Source: Acidimicrobiia bacterium (GTDB lineage Bacteria; Actinomycetota; Acidimicrobiia; Acidimicrobiales; Bin134). From it: DNA of 32,084 nt. Each line of letters begins with the position of its first letter. Within the stretch, counting starts at the first letter, position 1. The notes under the pieces are model-generated. The model did not search any database. It was not told where the DNA came from and saw only the letters and a program-made list of their open reading frames with translations. The stretch spans positions 1 through 32,084 of the forward strand of contig VYCQ01000039.1 in assembly GCA_009843865.1 (NCBI GenBank). Reading direction: 5' to 3'. This document shows, piece after piece, positions 24,518 to 31,439 of the stretch. The position numbers and the translations under genes were made by a program.

Positions 24518-24847
24518 ATGGCTGAAGGCATCGCCATCCTTACCAACGAAACCTTTGACGAAACAATAGGCAGCGCAGAACTTCCCGTTGTTGTTGATTT
24601 TTGGGCAGAGTGGTGTGGACCTTGCAAAACAATCGCTCCGATTCTTGATGAGATCGCTGCTGAAAAAGCTGGAGTTATCAACGTAGCCAAGCTAAACGTG
24701 GATGAAGCCACCGATATTGCTATGCGTTATCAGGTAATGAGCATTCCAACACTGATTGTCTTCAAAGACGGCGCAATAGTCAAACGAATCGTAGGAGCCA
24801 AAAGCAAAGAACAGCTTCTACAAGAAATTAATGAGATAGTCTGTTAA
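24518..24847 (+). CDS. trxA: Thioredoxin
   Basis: Small cytoplasmic thiol-disulfide oxidoreductase reduced by the TrxB encoded just upstream. The active site WCGPC is at residues 32-36, and the conserved cis-proline region SIPTLIVFKDG follows. Length is 109 residues. An AAAGGAAA ribosome site lies before the ATG at 24518. trxB-trxA beside a cwlM-like gene and parB is the mycobacterial arrangement. Confidence 0.95.
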   Translation: MAEGIAILTNETFDETIGSAELPVVVDFWAEWCGPCKTIAPILDEIAAEKAGVINVAKLNVDEATDIAMRYQVMSIPTLIVFKDGAIVKRIVGAKSKEQLLQEINEIVC

Positions 24848-24881
24848 ATAGACTAAAATATCTGCTTATATCTCTTCATAG

Positions 24882-25883
24882 GTGGAAAGGAAAGCAAAAG
24901 GATTGGAAAATGACAATTTACCAACCTTACGGCGAGGAGACCAAAGCAACGCTGTCACGCTCTTACAACAACAATTAGCCACCGCGGGATTTGCGTTAAA
25001 CCTCACCTCACATGGACACTTTGATATATCAACCGCAGTAGCTGTAGCTGATTTTCAAGCTAGCCGAGGACTAAGCGTTGATGGGATTTGCGGACCACAT
25101 ACCTGGACTGCCTTACAAGAAGCAGGCTGGACTCTAGGAGACCGCAACCTCATGAACACGAAACCAATGTTGCGAGGAGATGACGTAGCCGAGCTACAAC
25201 TACGTTTAGGTTCACTGGGCTTTGATGCTGGCAGAGTGGACGGCATCTTTGGGCCCAATACTGCTAGCGCTCTACAAGAATTTCAATTAAACAGTGGCCT
25301 AACAGCGAACGCGATATGCACAAAAAATACTGTTATCTCGCTGAAACGAATATCAGCAAGAGTGTCTCCCACTACTGTTGCAGTTGTTCGTGAGCGAGTC
25401 AAGCTGCAAAGGACACCGCATAAACTCACCAACAAACACATCATGGTTGTTTTTAGTAAAACCTTAGCTGCTGTTGCTGGAGAACTCTGTAGCAGCTTAC
25501 GTCGTGCAGAAGCTGTGGTAAACGAGATGTGTGACCTGTCTGAATTAGAATCAGCAGATCAGGCTAACATCTTAAAAGTAGATGTTTGCTTAGATCTACG
25601 AATCGCTGACACCAAAGAATGTCGTATTGCCTATTTTGCTACCGAAGGTTTTGTGTCTCCCGGCGGGCAGAGGCTGGCAGACATCCTTGAACAGCGATTA
25701 TCTGCCACCCTGGGTTTTGAGGGTACCGGAGTACAGGGCATGCGCTTGCCGATCTTGCGCCACACCCGCATGACAGCGGTTCAATGCTTGATCGGACCAT
25801 TCGGCCTCATTCAAGCACGACTCTCACCAGTGGCTCGAGCTATAGAAGGCAGCCTGGCTTTATGGACCACAAAACCAACTTAA
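24882..25883 (+). CDS. cwlM: CwlM-like protein: two peptidoglycan-binding repeats plus degenerate amidase domain
   Basis: It occupies the position of mycobacterial cwlM, next to trxA and convergent with parB. Two PG_binding_1 repeats are clear: about residues 14-76 (LLQQQLATAGF, DFQASRGLSVDGICGPHTWTAL) and 95-153 (ELQLRLGSLGF, RVDGIFGPNTASALQEFQ). The C-terminal part matches the outline of an Amidase_3 domain, but the zinc site is lost: the DPGHGG strand reads HIMVVFSKT, the SIHANA His site reads LDLRIA, and the catalytic Glu (VLVExGF) is replaced in VQCLIGPFG. It is thus predicted to be inactive. Mycobacterial CwlM is likewise a regulator of peptidoglycan precursor synthesis rather than a lytic enzyme. 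No signal peptide is seen. The start is a GTG at 24882. Confidence 0.78.
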   Translation: MERKAKGLENDNLPTLRRGDQSNAVTLLQQQLATAGFALNLTSHGHFDISTAVAVADFQASRGLSVDGICGPHTWTALQEAGWTLGDRNLMNTKPMLRGDDVAELQLRLGSLGFDAGRVDGIFGPNTASALQEFQLNSGLTANAICTKNTVISLKRISARVSPTTVAVVRERVKLQRTPHKLTNKHIMVVFSKTLAAVAGELCSSLRRAEAVVNEMCDLSELESADQANILKVDVCLDLRIADTKECRIAYFATEGFVSPGGQRLADILEQRLSATLGFEGTGVQGMRLPILRHTRMTAVQCLIGPFGLIQARLSPVARAIEGSLALWTTKPT

Positions 25884-25931
25884 AATTATACAGCATGATC
25901 ACAAACCAAGCACACACAACTAACATACACC

Positions 25932-26813
25932 TTATCGCTGAAGCATTACCCGATAAATTCGCTCCAAGTCCCCCATATCAGCAAACTGAATTACAACCTT
26001 GCCCTGTCCCTTGCCCAAAAACACATCAACTTTAGTGTCAAGGTAATCACCAAGCTGGTTTTCCAACTCAAGTACCGCTGCTCCCCGATCAGCTTTTCGG
26101 GTACGCACAGCTTTGACATTATTAACAGCCTTCACACCAATATCTTTAACAGCCTCCTCAACCATACGAACCGTTAAGCTTTCAGCTACTGTTTTTTCGG
26201 CCAACTTAACAAGCTTGTTTGGATCAGTTACCCCCAGCAAGGCTCGAGCATGGCCAGCAGTTAACGAACCTTGAGTTACCATTTCTTTTACCTGTTCGGG
26301 CAATTGCAACAAACGCAAGGTGTTAGCCACCGATGAACGACTTCGACTAAGGCATTTCGCCACTTTTTCCTGTGTAAAGTCAAACTCATCTATCAGCCTC
26401 TGAAACGATAAAGCCTGTTCAATCGGGTTCAAATCTTCACGTTGCAGGTTTTCTAGCAAAGCTTGTTGTAGGGCATCAGCATCTTTTGCCGAACGAACTA
26501 CCGCAGGAATACTGCTCAATCCTGCTTGTCTTGCTGCTCGATAACGTCGTTCACCAGCAATAAGCTGATACTTACCTTCTTTAACGAGACGCACTAACAC
26601 CGGTTGTAATACGCCAACCTCGCGAATTGACTCACTTAAAGACTGCAAAGCAACCTGATCAAAACTATCACGAGGCTGAAAAGGATTAGCCGAAATTACA
26701 TCCAACGGAAGTTCTAAATAAGAAGAAAGCTGCTGTCCTTTAGTTTGAGGTTGAATCGCAGGATCTGAAATGAGGGCGCTAAGACCTCTACCCATCCCTC
26801 GTGAGCGTACCAT
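25932..26813 (-). CDS. parB: Chromosome-partitioning protein ParB
   Basis: CTPase clamp that binds parS and organises the origin region for segregation. The N-terminal MGRGLSALI leader, the GERRYRAAR CTP-binding box (87-95) and a helix-turn-helix around 140-165 (TQEKVAKCLSRSRSSVANTLRLL) are visible, with a C-terminal dimerisation tail ending the protein. Length is 293 residues. The ATG at 26813 is chosen because AAGGAGGTG lies five bases upstream; a longer frame from 26831 lacks such a site. It overlaps the parA 3' end by 26 bases, so the two are co-translated. It converges on the cwlM-like gene. Confidence 0.93.
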   Translation of the reverse strand: MVRSRGMGRGLSALISDPAIQPQTKGQQLSSYLELPLDVISANPFQPRDSFDQVALQSLSESIREVGVLQPVLVRLVKEGKYQLIAGERRYRAARQAGLSSIPAVVRSAKDADALQQALLENLQREDLNPIEQALSFQRLIDEFDFTQEKVAKCLSRSRSSVANTLRLLQLPEQVKEMVTQGSLTAGHARALLGVTDPNKLVKLAEKTVAESLTVRMVEEAVKDIGVKAVNNVKAVRTRKADRGAAVLELENQLGDYLDTKVDVFLGKGQGKVVIQFADMGDLERIYRVMLQR

Positions 26814-27594
26814 CAAGCACCTCCTTAGCAAGCTCGCGATAAGCCAAAGCTCCCCGCGAAGCAGGATGTGTCATGTTAACTGGTGCTCCAAAAGATGGAG
26901 CTTCAGCTAACCGGATATTACGGGGAATTACTTGATGACAAACCTTATTTCCAAAATAACTACGAATTTCAGCTTCCACTTGAGCCGAAAGCTTGGTTCG
27001 CGCATCATACATTACTAAGACAATCAGCGAAATCTCTAAACCACTATTAAGACTATTCTTTACCAACTCGACGTTTCTCATCAACTGCCCCAGACCCTCG
27101 AGTGCATAATACTCACACTGAACGGGCACCAACACCTCTCTAGCTGCTGCCAATGCATTCACGGTGATAAGACCAAGCGAAGGAGGGCAATCTATAAAAA
27201 CAAAATCATAAGTATCTACCACCACACTCAAAGCTTCATACAATCTGCGCTCACGGCTAAAAGCAGGTACAAGCTCTACCTCTGCGCCTGCTAAATCCAA
27301 AGTAGATGGGCATAACAACAAGTTCTCAATTTTCGTTGCCACAGTGCTATCAGCCATAGTGCTGTTTTGAAGAAGCACATCATAAATGGAAATATCACAT
27401 TCAAATGGATTCACACCCAAACCAGTGGTGGCATTAGCCTGCGGATCTAAATCAACAACCAGAACTTTTTGCCCCTCATCAGCAAGGCAAGCCGCTAGAT
27501 TAACCACTGTGGTTGTCTTGCCGACTCCACCCTTTTGATTGGCAACAGCGATAATACGCGTTTTGTGCGACGGCATGACATGGGCTACGGACAC
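26788..27594 (-). CDS. parA: Chromosome-partitioning ATPase ParA
   Basis: Walker-type ATPase that moves ParB-parS complexes on the nucleoid. The deviant Walker A KGGVGKTT is at residues 21-28, with VVDLDPQANATTGLG and VFIDCPPSLGLIT after it. Length is 268 residues from the GTG at 27594; an internal ATG (27576) would give 262 and cannot be ruled out, as neither has a clear ribosome site. A parS site lies about 50 bases upstream of the start, between parA and rsmG, so ParB could also affect parA transcription. Confidence 0.95.
   Translation of the reverse strand: MSVAHVMPSHKTRIIAVANQKGGVGKTTTVVNLAACLADEGQKVLVVDLDPQANATTGLGVNPFECDISIYDVLLQNSTMADSTVATKIENLLLCPSTLDLAGAEVELVPAFSRERRLYEALSVVVDTYDFVFIDCPPSLGLITVNALAAAREVLVPVQCEYYALEGLGQLMRNVELVKNSLNSGLEISLIVLVMYDARTKLSAQVEAEIRSYFGNKVCHQVIPRNIRLAEAPSFGAPVNMTHPASRGALAYRELAKEVLDGTLTRDG
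26814..26830 (-). promoter_or_regulatory. Strong ribosome binding site of parB inside parA
   Basis: On the minus strand AAGGAGGTG precedes ATG (26813) by five bases. It lies within the parA coding sequence and decides the parB start. Confidence 0.75.
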
Positions 27595-27642
27595 CTATTT
27601 CAGTCTCTCGCGTCCACCGATTATTTTCAAGCACTTAAACAA

Positions 27643-27658
27643 TGTTTCATGTGAAACA
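27643..27658. promoter_or_regulatory. parS site
   Basis: TGTTTCATGTGAAACA matches the bacterial parS consensus TGTTTCACGTGAAACA except for one central base (C to T). The dyad extends by two bases on each side (AA/TT), so nine-base arms are perfect around the central TG. It sits between rsmG and parA, near ParB and about 3.7 kb from dnaA, the usual place for ParB loading. Confidence 0.9.
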
Positions 27659-27667
27659 TTGTGGCCA

Positions 27668-28228
27668 CTAAAGCTTACGTACACGATGAAATCTTGGCCT
27701 AGTTAAAACGATATCATCTACGGACATACCATAGGAAACAAGCAAACTTTCAGGCCACGGGCTGGCATCAGGTGCAGCGCTTACTACCAACTCTCCACCT
27801 TGTCGTAGCAAAGGCGCAGCAGCTGCAATCACGCTTTGAACTGGGCCAAAGCTTCTAACCGTAACTAAATCAGCCTGTTCCGCAAACTGCTTCTCATTTT
27901 TCAAACTAAAAGCATCCCTGTGGCACACCTCTACTCGTTCGCCATACCCAAGCTGAGCACACTGTAATTCCAAAAAAGCAGCACGAGCCAACGATGCCTC
28001 TACTAAAGTCCAAGAACTTTGTGGCCACAATGCAATCAACACCAAAGCAGGTATACCGCCACCACTGCCCAAATCAATTGCAGTTTCAGGTTGATTACGA
28101 GCCGCGTGAGCAAAACCCAACGAATGATCAAGATAATCGGCTATATCTTGATGCCCTATCCAACCTCGCTGTTGAGCTCGACTAAATACCTCAGTCAGCG
28201 CAAAATAAGAAACAATGTTCAACTCCAC
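27668..28228 (-). CDS. rsmG: 16S rRNA m7G527 methyltransferase RsmG (GidB)
   Basis: SAM-dependent methyltransferase modifying G527 of 16S rRNA. The SAM motif DLGSGGGIP is at residues 52-60 and the VTVRSFGPV segment lies later, both characteristic of the family. Length is 186 residues, slightly short at the N terminus for the family, which may vary. The ATG at 28228 lies three bases after the jag stop. Gene order jag-rsmG-parA-parB is conserved in actinobacteria. Confidence 0.93.
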   Translation of the reverse strand: MELNIVSYFALTEVFSRAQQRGWIGHQDIADYLDHSLGFAHAARNQPETAIDLGSGGGIPALVLIALWPQSSWTLVEASLARAAFLELQCAQLGYGERVEVCHRDAFSLKNEKQFAEQADLVTVRSFGPVQSVIAAAAPLLRQGGELVVSAAPDASPWPESLLVSYGMSVDDIVLTRPRFHRVRKL

Positions 28229-28231
28229 CTA

Positions 28232-29143
28232 TCAATTCGGGATAATAACTACCCAGCGACGAGGTTCTTGACCTTCAGAAACAGTGCCCACCCCATCAAT
28301 ATCAGCAACAACGTCATGCACCACTTTGCGATCCACAGCATTCATTGGTTCTAGCGATCGCTCCATCCCGGTATCTTGAACTTCTTGCGCGATCTTCACG
28401 CAAAACTCCTCCAAAGCAGCTCGCCGACGCTCTCTGTAGCCAGCAATATCTACTCGGATTCGACCTTCGCAATTACCGTCGGACTTACGCTGCACCAACA
28501 TTCGCGACAAATCCTCAACTGCACGCAAAGTGTTGCCCTTAGGCCCAATCAACAAACCGACCCCATCGGTGTTTGCGACCTGCATCTCTACAGTATCTTT
28601 GTCTACCCGATTTGCAGAAACCTCTGCGTCTAATTCAAAAACCTCGATTAATCCATCTAGAAAATCGACAACCACCGTACTTTGCTCTTCTAAGCTCATT
28701 GGTTCTTCCATGGACTGATTCTCCCTTGTTCTTGCCCCCTTTGAGGCTTTTGTTGATCGCCTGCTGTTTGTTCTAGATCTCAAACTAGCTTCATCAGAAC
28801 TCCGTTTTCGATTTCTATCTCTATTGTTTTTCTCACTGTTAGTCCGATTATGACCGCGATTACTAGAACGATTGCTACTGCGGCCATCTGAACGACCATT
28901 GCTTGAACGACTGTTGGCTGAGCGCCCATTACTAGAACGGCGGCGTCTCAATGACTTCTCCGAGGGTGACAACGGTTTCACACGAGCTCTAATCCTGGCA
29001 TCTGCTCGTCCTAAGCCCAAAAGACCCGATTTAGGTTCATTAAGAACCTCAAACTCAGCTTCTCTACGATCAACACCAAGTTGATCTAAGGCAGTTTCTT
29101 CTGCCTGCACTACAGATTTGCCCATTACTTCTAGCCATTCCAT
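28232..29143 (-). CDS. jag: Jag/KhpB RNA-binding protein with long low-complexity linker
   Basis: RNA-binding protein of the Jag (KhpB/EloR) family linked to cell elongation and YidC. The Jag_N domain spans residues 1-52, a KH type II domain carries GLLIGPKGNTL (196-206), and the R3H-like end (about 265-302) reads MNAVDRKVVHDVVADIDGVGTVSEG. Between 58 and 145 lies a linker made almost only of Ser, Arg and Asn, which looks like repeat expansion at DNA level (28850-28945). The 303-residue length exceeds many homologues because of it. It follows yidC closely. Confidence 0.9.
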   Translation of the reverse strand: MEWLEVMGKSVVQAEETALDQLGVDRREAEFEVLNEPKSGLLGLGRADARIRARVKPLSPSEKSLRRRRSSNGRSANSRSSNGRSDGRSSNRSSNRGHNRTNSEKNNRDRNRKRSSDEASLRSRTNSRRSTKASKGARTRENQSMEEPMSLEEQSTVVVDFLDGLIEVFELDAEVSANRVDKDTVEMQVANTDGVGLLIGPKGNTLRAVEDLSRMLVQRKSDGNCEGRIRVDIAGYRERRRAALEEFCVKIAQEVQDTGMERSLEPMNAVDRKVVHDVVADIDGVGTVSEGQEPRRWVVIIPN

Positions 29144-29145
29144 TT

Positions 29146-30363
29146 TTATTTTCTCCTCTTCTTGCGCTGACGCCTACGATCAGTTGGATACGACTGATGG
29201 CCCTTTTGTGTCGTTCGACTTGATTGAGATTGTTCTAATGGCTTTGCTCCATTCTTCGAGCTGCCCCTTTTCAATTGCGATCTAGATACCTTCGTCTCTG
29301 CCCTTTTATCATCAGCTTTCTTCGTTGATGAAACAGGTGTCGCAACACTTTGATTATTTACGCGACGACTATCTGTACGACGTCTTGGAGGAGTTCGTGA
29401 AGTTGGTCGTCGGCTACCATGATTTACTTGTGGCATACGCGATTGCCTAGCAGACTGTATAGATGTTGCCTCAGTCTTAATAACGTCTATATCAAAATCA
29501 TCATCATTTTTATTCTGCTTCAGAGCTTGACGCTCTTGATGTGGCCGATAAATACGACGTGTAATCACTGCTTGCTGACCTACACGAACAACATTAGAAG
29601 TAACAAAATATACATTCAGGGCAGCAGGAAAATTAAGAGAAATTAATGGTAAAAACCAAGGCATAATCCTCATAATCATCTGCTGCTGAGGATTAACTGG
29701 AGCATCGGGATCACGACGACCAGCAATCTGGCGCTGCTGCACATAACTGGTAACCCCAATCAAAACTATCAGCAACAAAAACGGCATAGCAGAAGTCAAA
29801 GAATCCCGAAATGCACCTACCACAGTTGCAGACAGATCAATTCCCAGGAAGTTCATTTCTGTGTTGCCCTCAAGAGTATTCCTGAGCTCTGAGTCCGTGG
29901 CTAAATACTCAGGATTAAATCGACGCTCAGCAAATTGAGGATTTGCAACAACACCATTATTGCGAGGCAACAACCCATAACCCGCATGAACACCAAGATC
30001 GCTCACGCGTCTTGTAAGACCTTGAATTAGTCGAAAAAGAACAAAAAATACTGGAATTTGAGGAAGAATCGGTAAACAACTTCCCAATGGATTCACATTG
30101 TGAGCTCGATACAAACGCATCATCTCTTCGTTCATACGTTGCCGATCCCCACGAAATTGAGTCTGCAACTTCTTCACCTGCGGTTGTATTGCTTGCATTC
30201 GTAACATAGAACGTGTTGTGTACAACGTAAGCGGAGTCAACAACAACATCACCGTCAAAGTGAACAAGATGATGGCAAAACCAAAACTATGCCCAGCTAA
30301 ATAATATAGCGCCAACAACCAGGCCAAACCATCAAAAAGAGTATCGAAAATAGTTTCAAACAT
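29146..30363 (-). CDS. yidC: Membrane protein insertase YidC/Oxa1
   Basis: Inserts membrane proteins alone or with SecYEG. The short gram-positive-type YidC has no large periplasmic domain; membrane segments lie near residues 10-45, 95-115, 190-208 and 232-262, with the conserved TPLTLYTTRSMLRMQ (43-57) and NPLGSCLPILPQIPVFFVLF region. The ATG at 30363 (405 residues) overlaps the yidD 3' end by eight bases and has GAAGAAG upstream; an earlier in-frame start would overlap further. From about 275 the tail is long and strongly basic, ending in RRRQRKKRRK, as in YidC homologues whose tails bind ribosomes. Confidence 0.92.
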   Translation of the reverse strand: MFETIFDTLFDGLAWLLALYYLAGHSFGFAIILFTLTVMLLLTPLTLYTTRSMLRMQAIQPQVKKLQTQFRGDRQRMNEEMMRLYRAHNVNPLGSCLPILPQIPVFFVLFRLIQGLTRRVSDLGVHAGYGLLPRNNGVVANPQFAERRFNPEYLATDSELRNTLEGNTEMNFLGIDLSATVVGAFRDSLTSAMPFLLLIVLIGVTSYVQQRQIAGRRDPDAPVNPQQQMIMRIMPWFLPLISLNFPAALNVYFVTSNVVRVGQQAVITRRIYRPHQERQALKQNKNDDDFDIDVIKTEATSIQSARQSRMPQVNHGSRRPTSRTPPRRRTDSRRVNNQSVATPVSSTKKADDKRAETKVSRSQLKRGSSKNGAKPLEQSQSSRTTQKGHQSYPTDRRRQRKKRRK

Positions 30364-30667
30364 TAGAAGACACTTCTTCAATAACAGGATTAAAGGCTTT
30401 GTTGCCACACTTATCTGGTACTGGATCCCAACCCGAAGGTCCTCTAGGTCGACATCTCAATAAGCGACACACCGTCAACCAACTTCCCTTGATTGCCCCA
30501 TGCACCTCAATTGCTTCAGCAGCGTAATAAGAACAACTTGGTACATAACGACAAGGACTAGGCCGATAATCAGTAACATACTGATAAATAACAACTAACA
30601 AGCCCAACCCTCGTCTAGGCCCATTGACTAAAACAGACAATACTTTAAAGATACGTACCTTATTCAT
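30356..30667 (-). CDS. yidD: Membrane protein insertion efficiency factor YidD
   Basis: Small membrane-associated factor that helps YidC-dependent insertion. The family core RYVPSCSYYAAEA (40-52) and the cysteine-rich segment CRLLRCRPRGPSGWDPVP (67-84) are present. The ATG at 30667 (103 residues) is preferred because it overlaps the rnpA stop and has AGGA five bases upstream; a frame 21 bases longer is possible. It overlaps yidC by eight bases. Confidence 0.92.
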   Translation of the reverse strand: MNKVRIFKVLSVLVNGPRRGLGLLVVIYQYVTDYRPSPCRYVPSCSYYAAEAIEVHGAIKGSWLTVCRLLRCRPRGPSGWDPVPDKCGNKAFNPVIEEVSSNV

Positions 30668-31004
30668 AGGTCCTACATAGGTTCTCATTCAAGATAACCA
30701 AACACTTACGCACAGAATCTTCTAAGTCTGTGTAGCGCACATTACGTGTGCCGCGGTGTAGACCTATCAAATAATCGCCAGAACGTAGCTCCTCACAGTT
30801 TGTTTGATCCAATGTATGCATCACATGTCGTAATCTGCGTCGGATTTTGTTACGCACTACAGCCGCTCCCACATCTAATCCCAAGGCATATCCAACTTGT
30901 ATTGTGTTCTTATCGGGATTAGCCAGATACCGTACCCAAACTGAACCATATGCAACACGAGTCCCTTCGGTACGCAACCGATCAAACTCAAAGCGTTTTG
31001 TCAA
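30660..31004 (-). CDS. rnpA: Ribonuclease P protein component
   Basis: Protein subunit of RNase P, which matures the 5' ends of tRNA. The RNR-type motif RNKIRRRLR is at residues 51-59. Length is 114 from the TTG at 31004. The start may lie four codons upstream: CTG at 31016 would add the conserved-looking I-G-R before L-T-K-R, has AAAAGG eight bases upstream, and forms CTGA with the rpmH stop. The TTG has AGG directly adjacent, a poor spacing. It overlaps yidD by eight bases. Confidence 0.9.
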   Translation of the reverse strand: MTKRFEFDRLRTEGTRVAYGSVWVRYLANPDKNTIQVGYALGLDVGAAVVRNKIRRRLRHVMHTLDQTNCEELRSGDYLIGLHRGTRNVRYTDLEDSVRKCLVILNENLCRTYE

Positions 31005-31012
31005 CCTACCTA

Positions 31013-31147
31013 TCAGGCTGAAAGCCTTTTACGACCCCGGCGGCGGCGCGCGTTAATAATAGCCCTACCACCTCTTGTTAACATTCTTTGTCGAAAACCA
31101 TGACGCTTGGCGCGATGACGCATATTTGGCTGATAAGTGCGTTTCAC
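31013..31147 (-). CDS. rpmH: Ribosomal protein L34
   Basis: A 44-residue protein beginning MKRTYQPN and ending GRKRLSA, the unmistakable L34 signature. It starts at a GTG (31147) with a strong GGAGGAAG ribosome site at 31150-31158 and ends at 31013. It is the first gene of the rpmH-rnpA-yidD-yidC-jag-rsmG-parA-parB series on the minus strand and faces dnaA across the origin. Confidence 0.95.
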   Translation of the reverse strand: MKRTYQPNMRHRAKRHGFRQRMLTRGGRAIINARRRRGRKRLSA

Positions 31148-31439
31148 TACTTCCTCCAAACTACATTGTATTTATAATATAACTTATAATTATAACATAA
31201 CAAACAATTAGCTAAATAGTTTACAAAAACAACATAGTCAACATTATGAACATGACTAACACCTGCTAACTCTTTTGCAAAACTTTTGCTTTTTAAGTGC
31301 ATCATTTAGTTGTAGGTGTTATGGTCAAACAATCTTAGCGAGAAGGTATCATTTCGTTTTAGAGAAAAAATAACCGCCTAGTTATCCACAGCTTGTTCAC
31401 ATTTGTGGATAACACATATTTTTTGGAGTTATTAGTACA
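31148..31439. other. AT-rich intergenic region between rpmH and dnaA, part of oriC
   Basis: This 292-base gap has no gene. The part next to rpmH (31163-31230) is very rich in A and T and could unwind during initiation. Two DnaA boxes lie near dnaA. It must also contain the divergent promoters for rpmH (a TATAAT on the minus strand at 31194-31189, without a clear -35) and for dnaA. In related genomes a second origin part lies beyond dnaA, outside this window. Confidence 0.7.
31382..31412. promoter_or_regulatory. Pair of inverted DnaA boxes
   Basis: TTATCCACA (31382-31390) and its exact reverse complement TGTGGATAA (31404-31412) are separated by 13 bases. Both match the consensus DnaA box perfectly. 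They lie just upstream of dnaA, where they may serve both origin function and autoregulation. Confidence 0.85.

Noticed and set aside
28019-28354. Plus-strand frames opposite rsmG and jag
   Set aside because: They lie antisense to two well-supported conserved genes and show no domain pattern.
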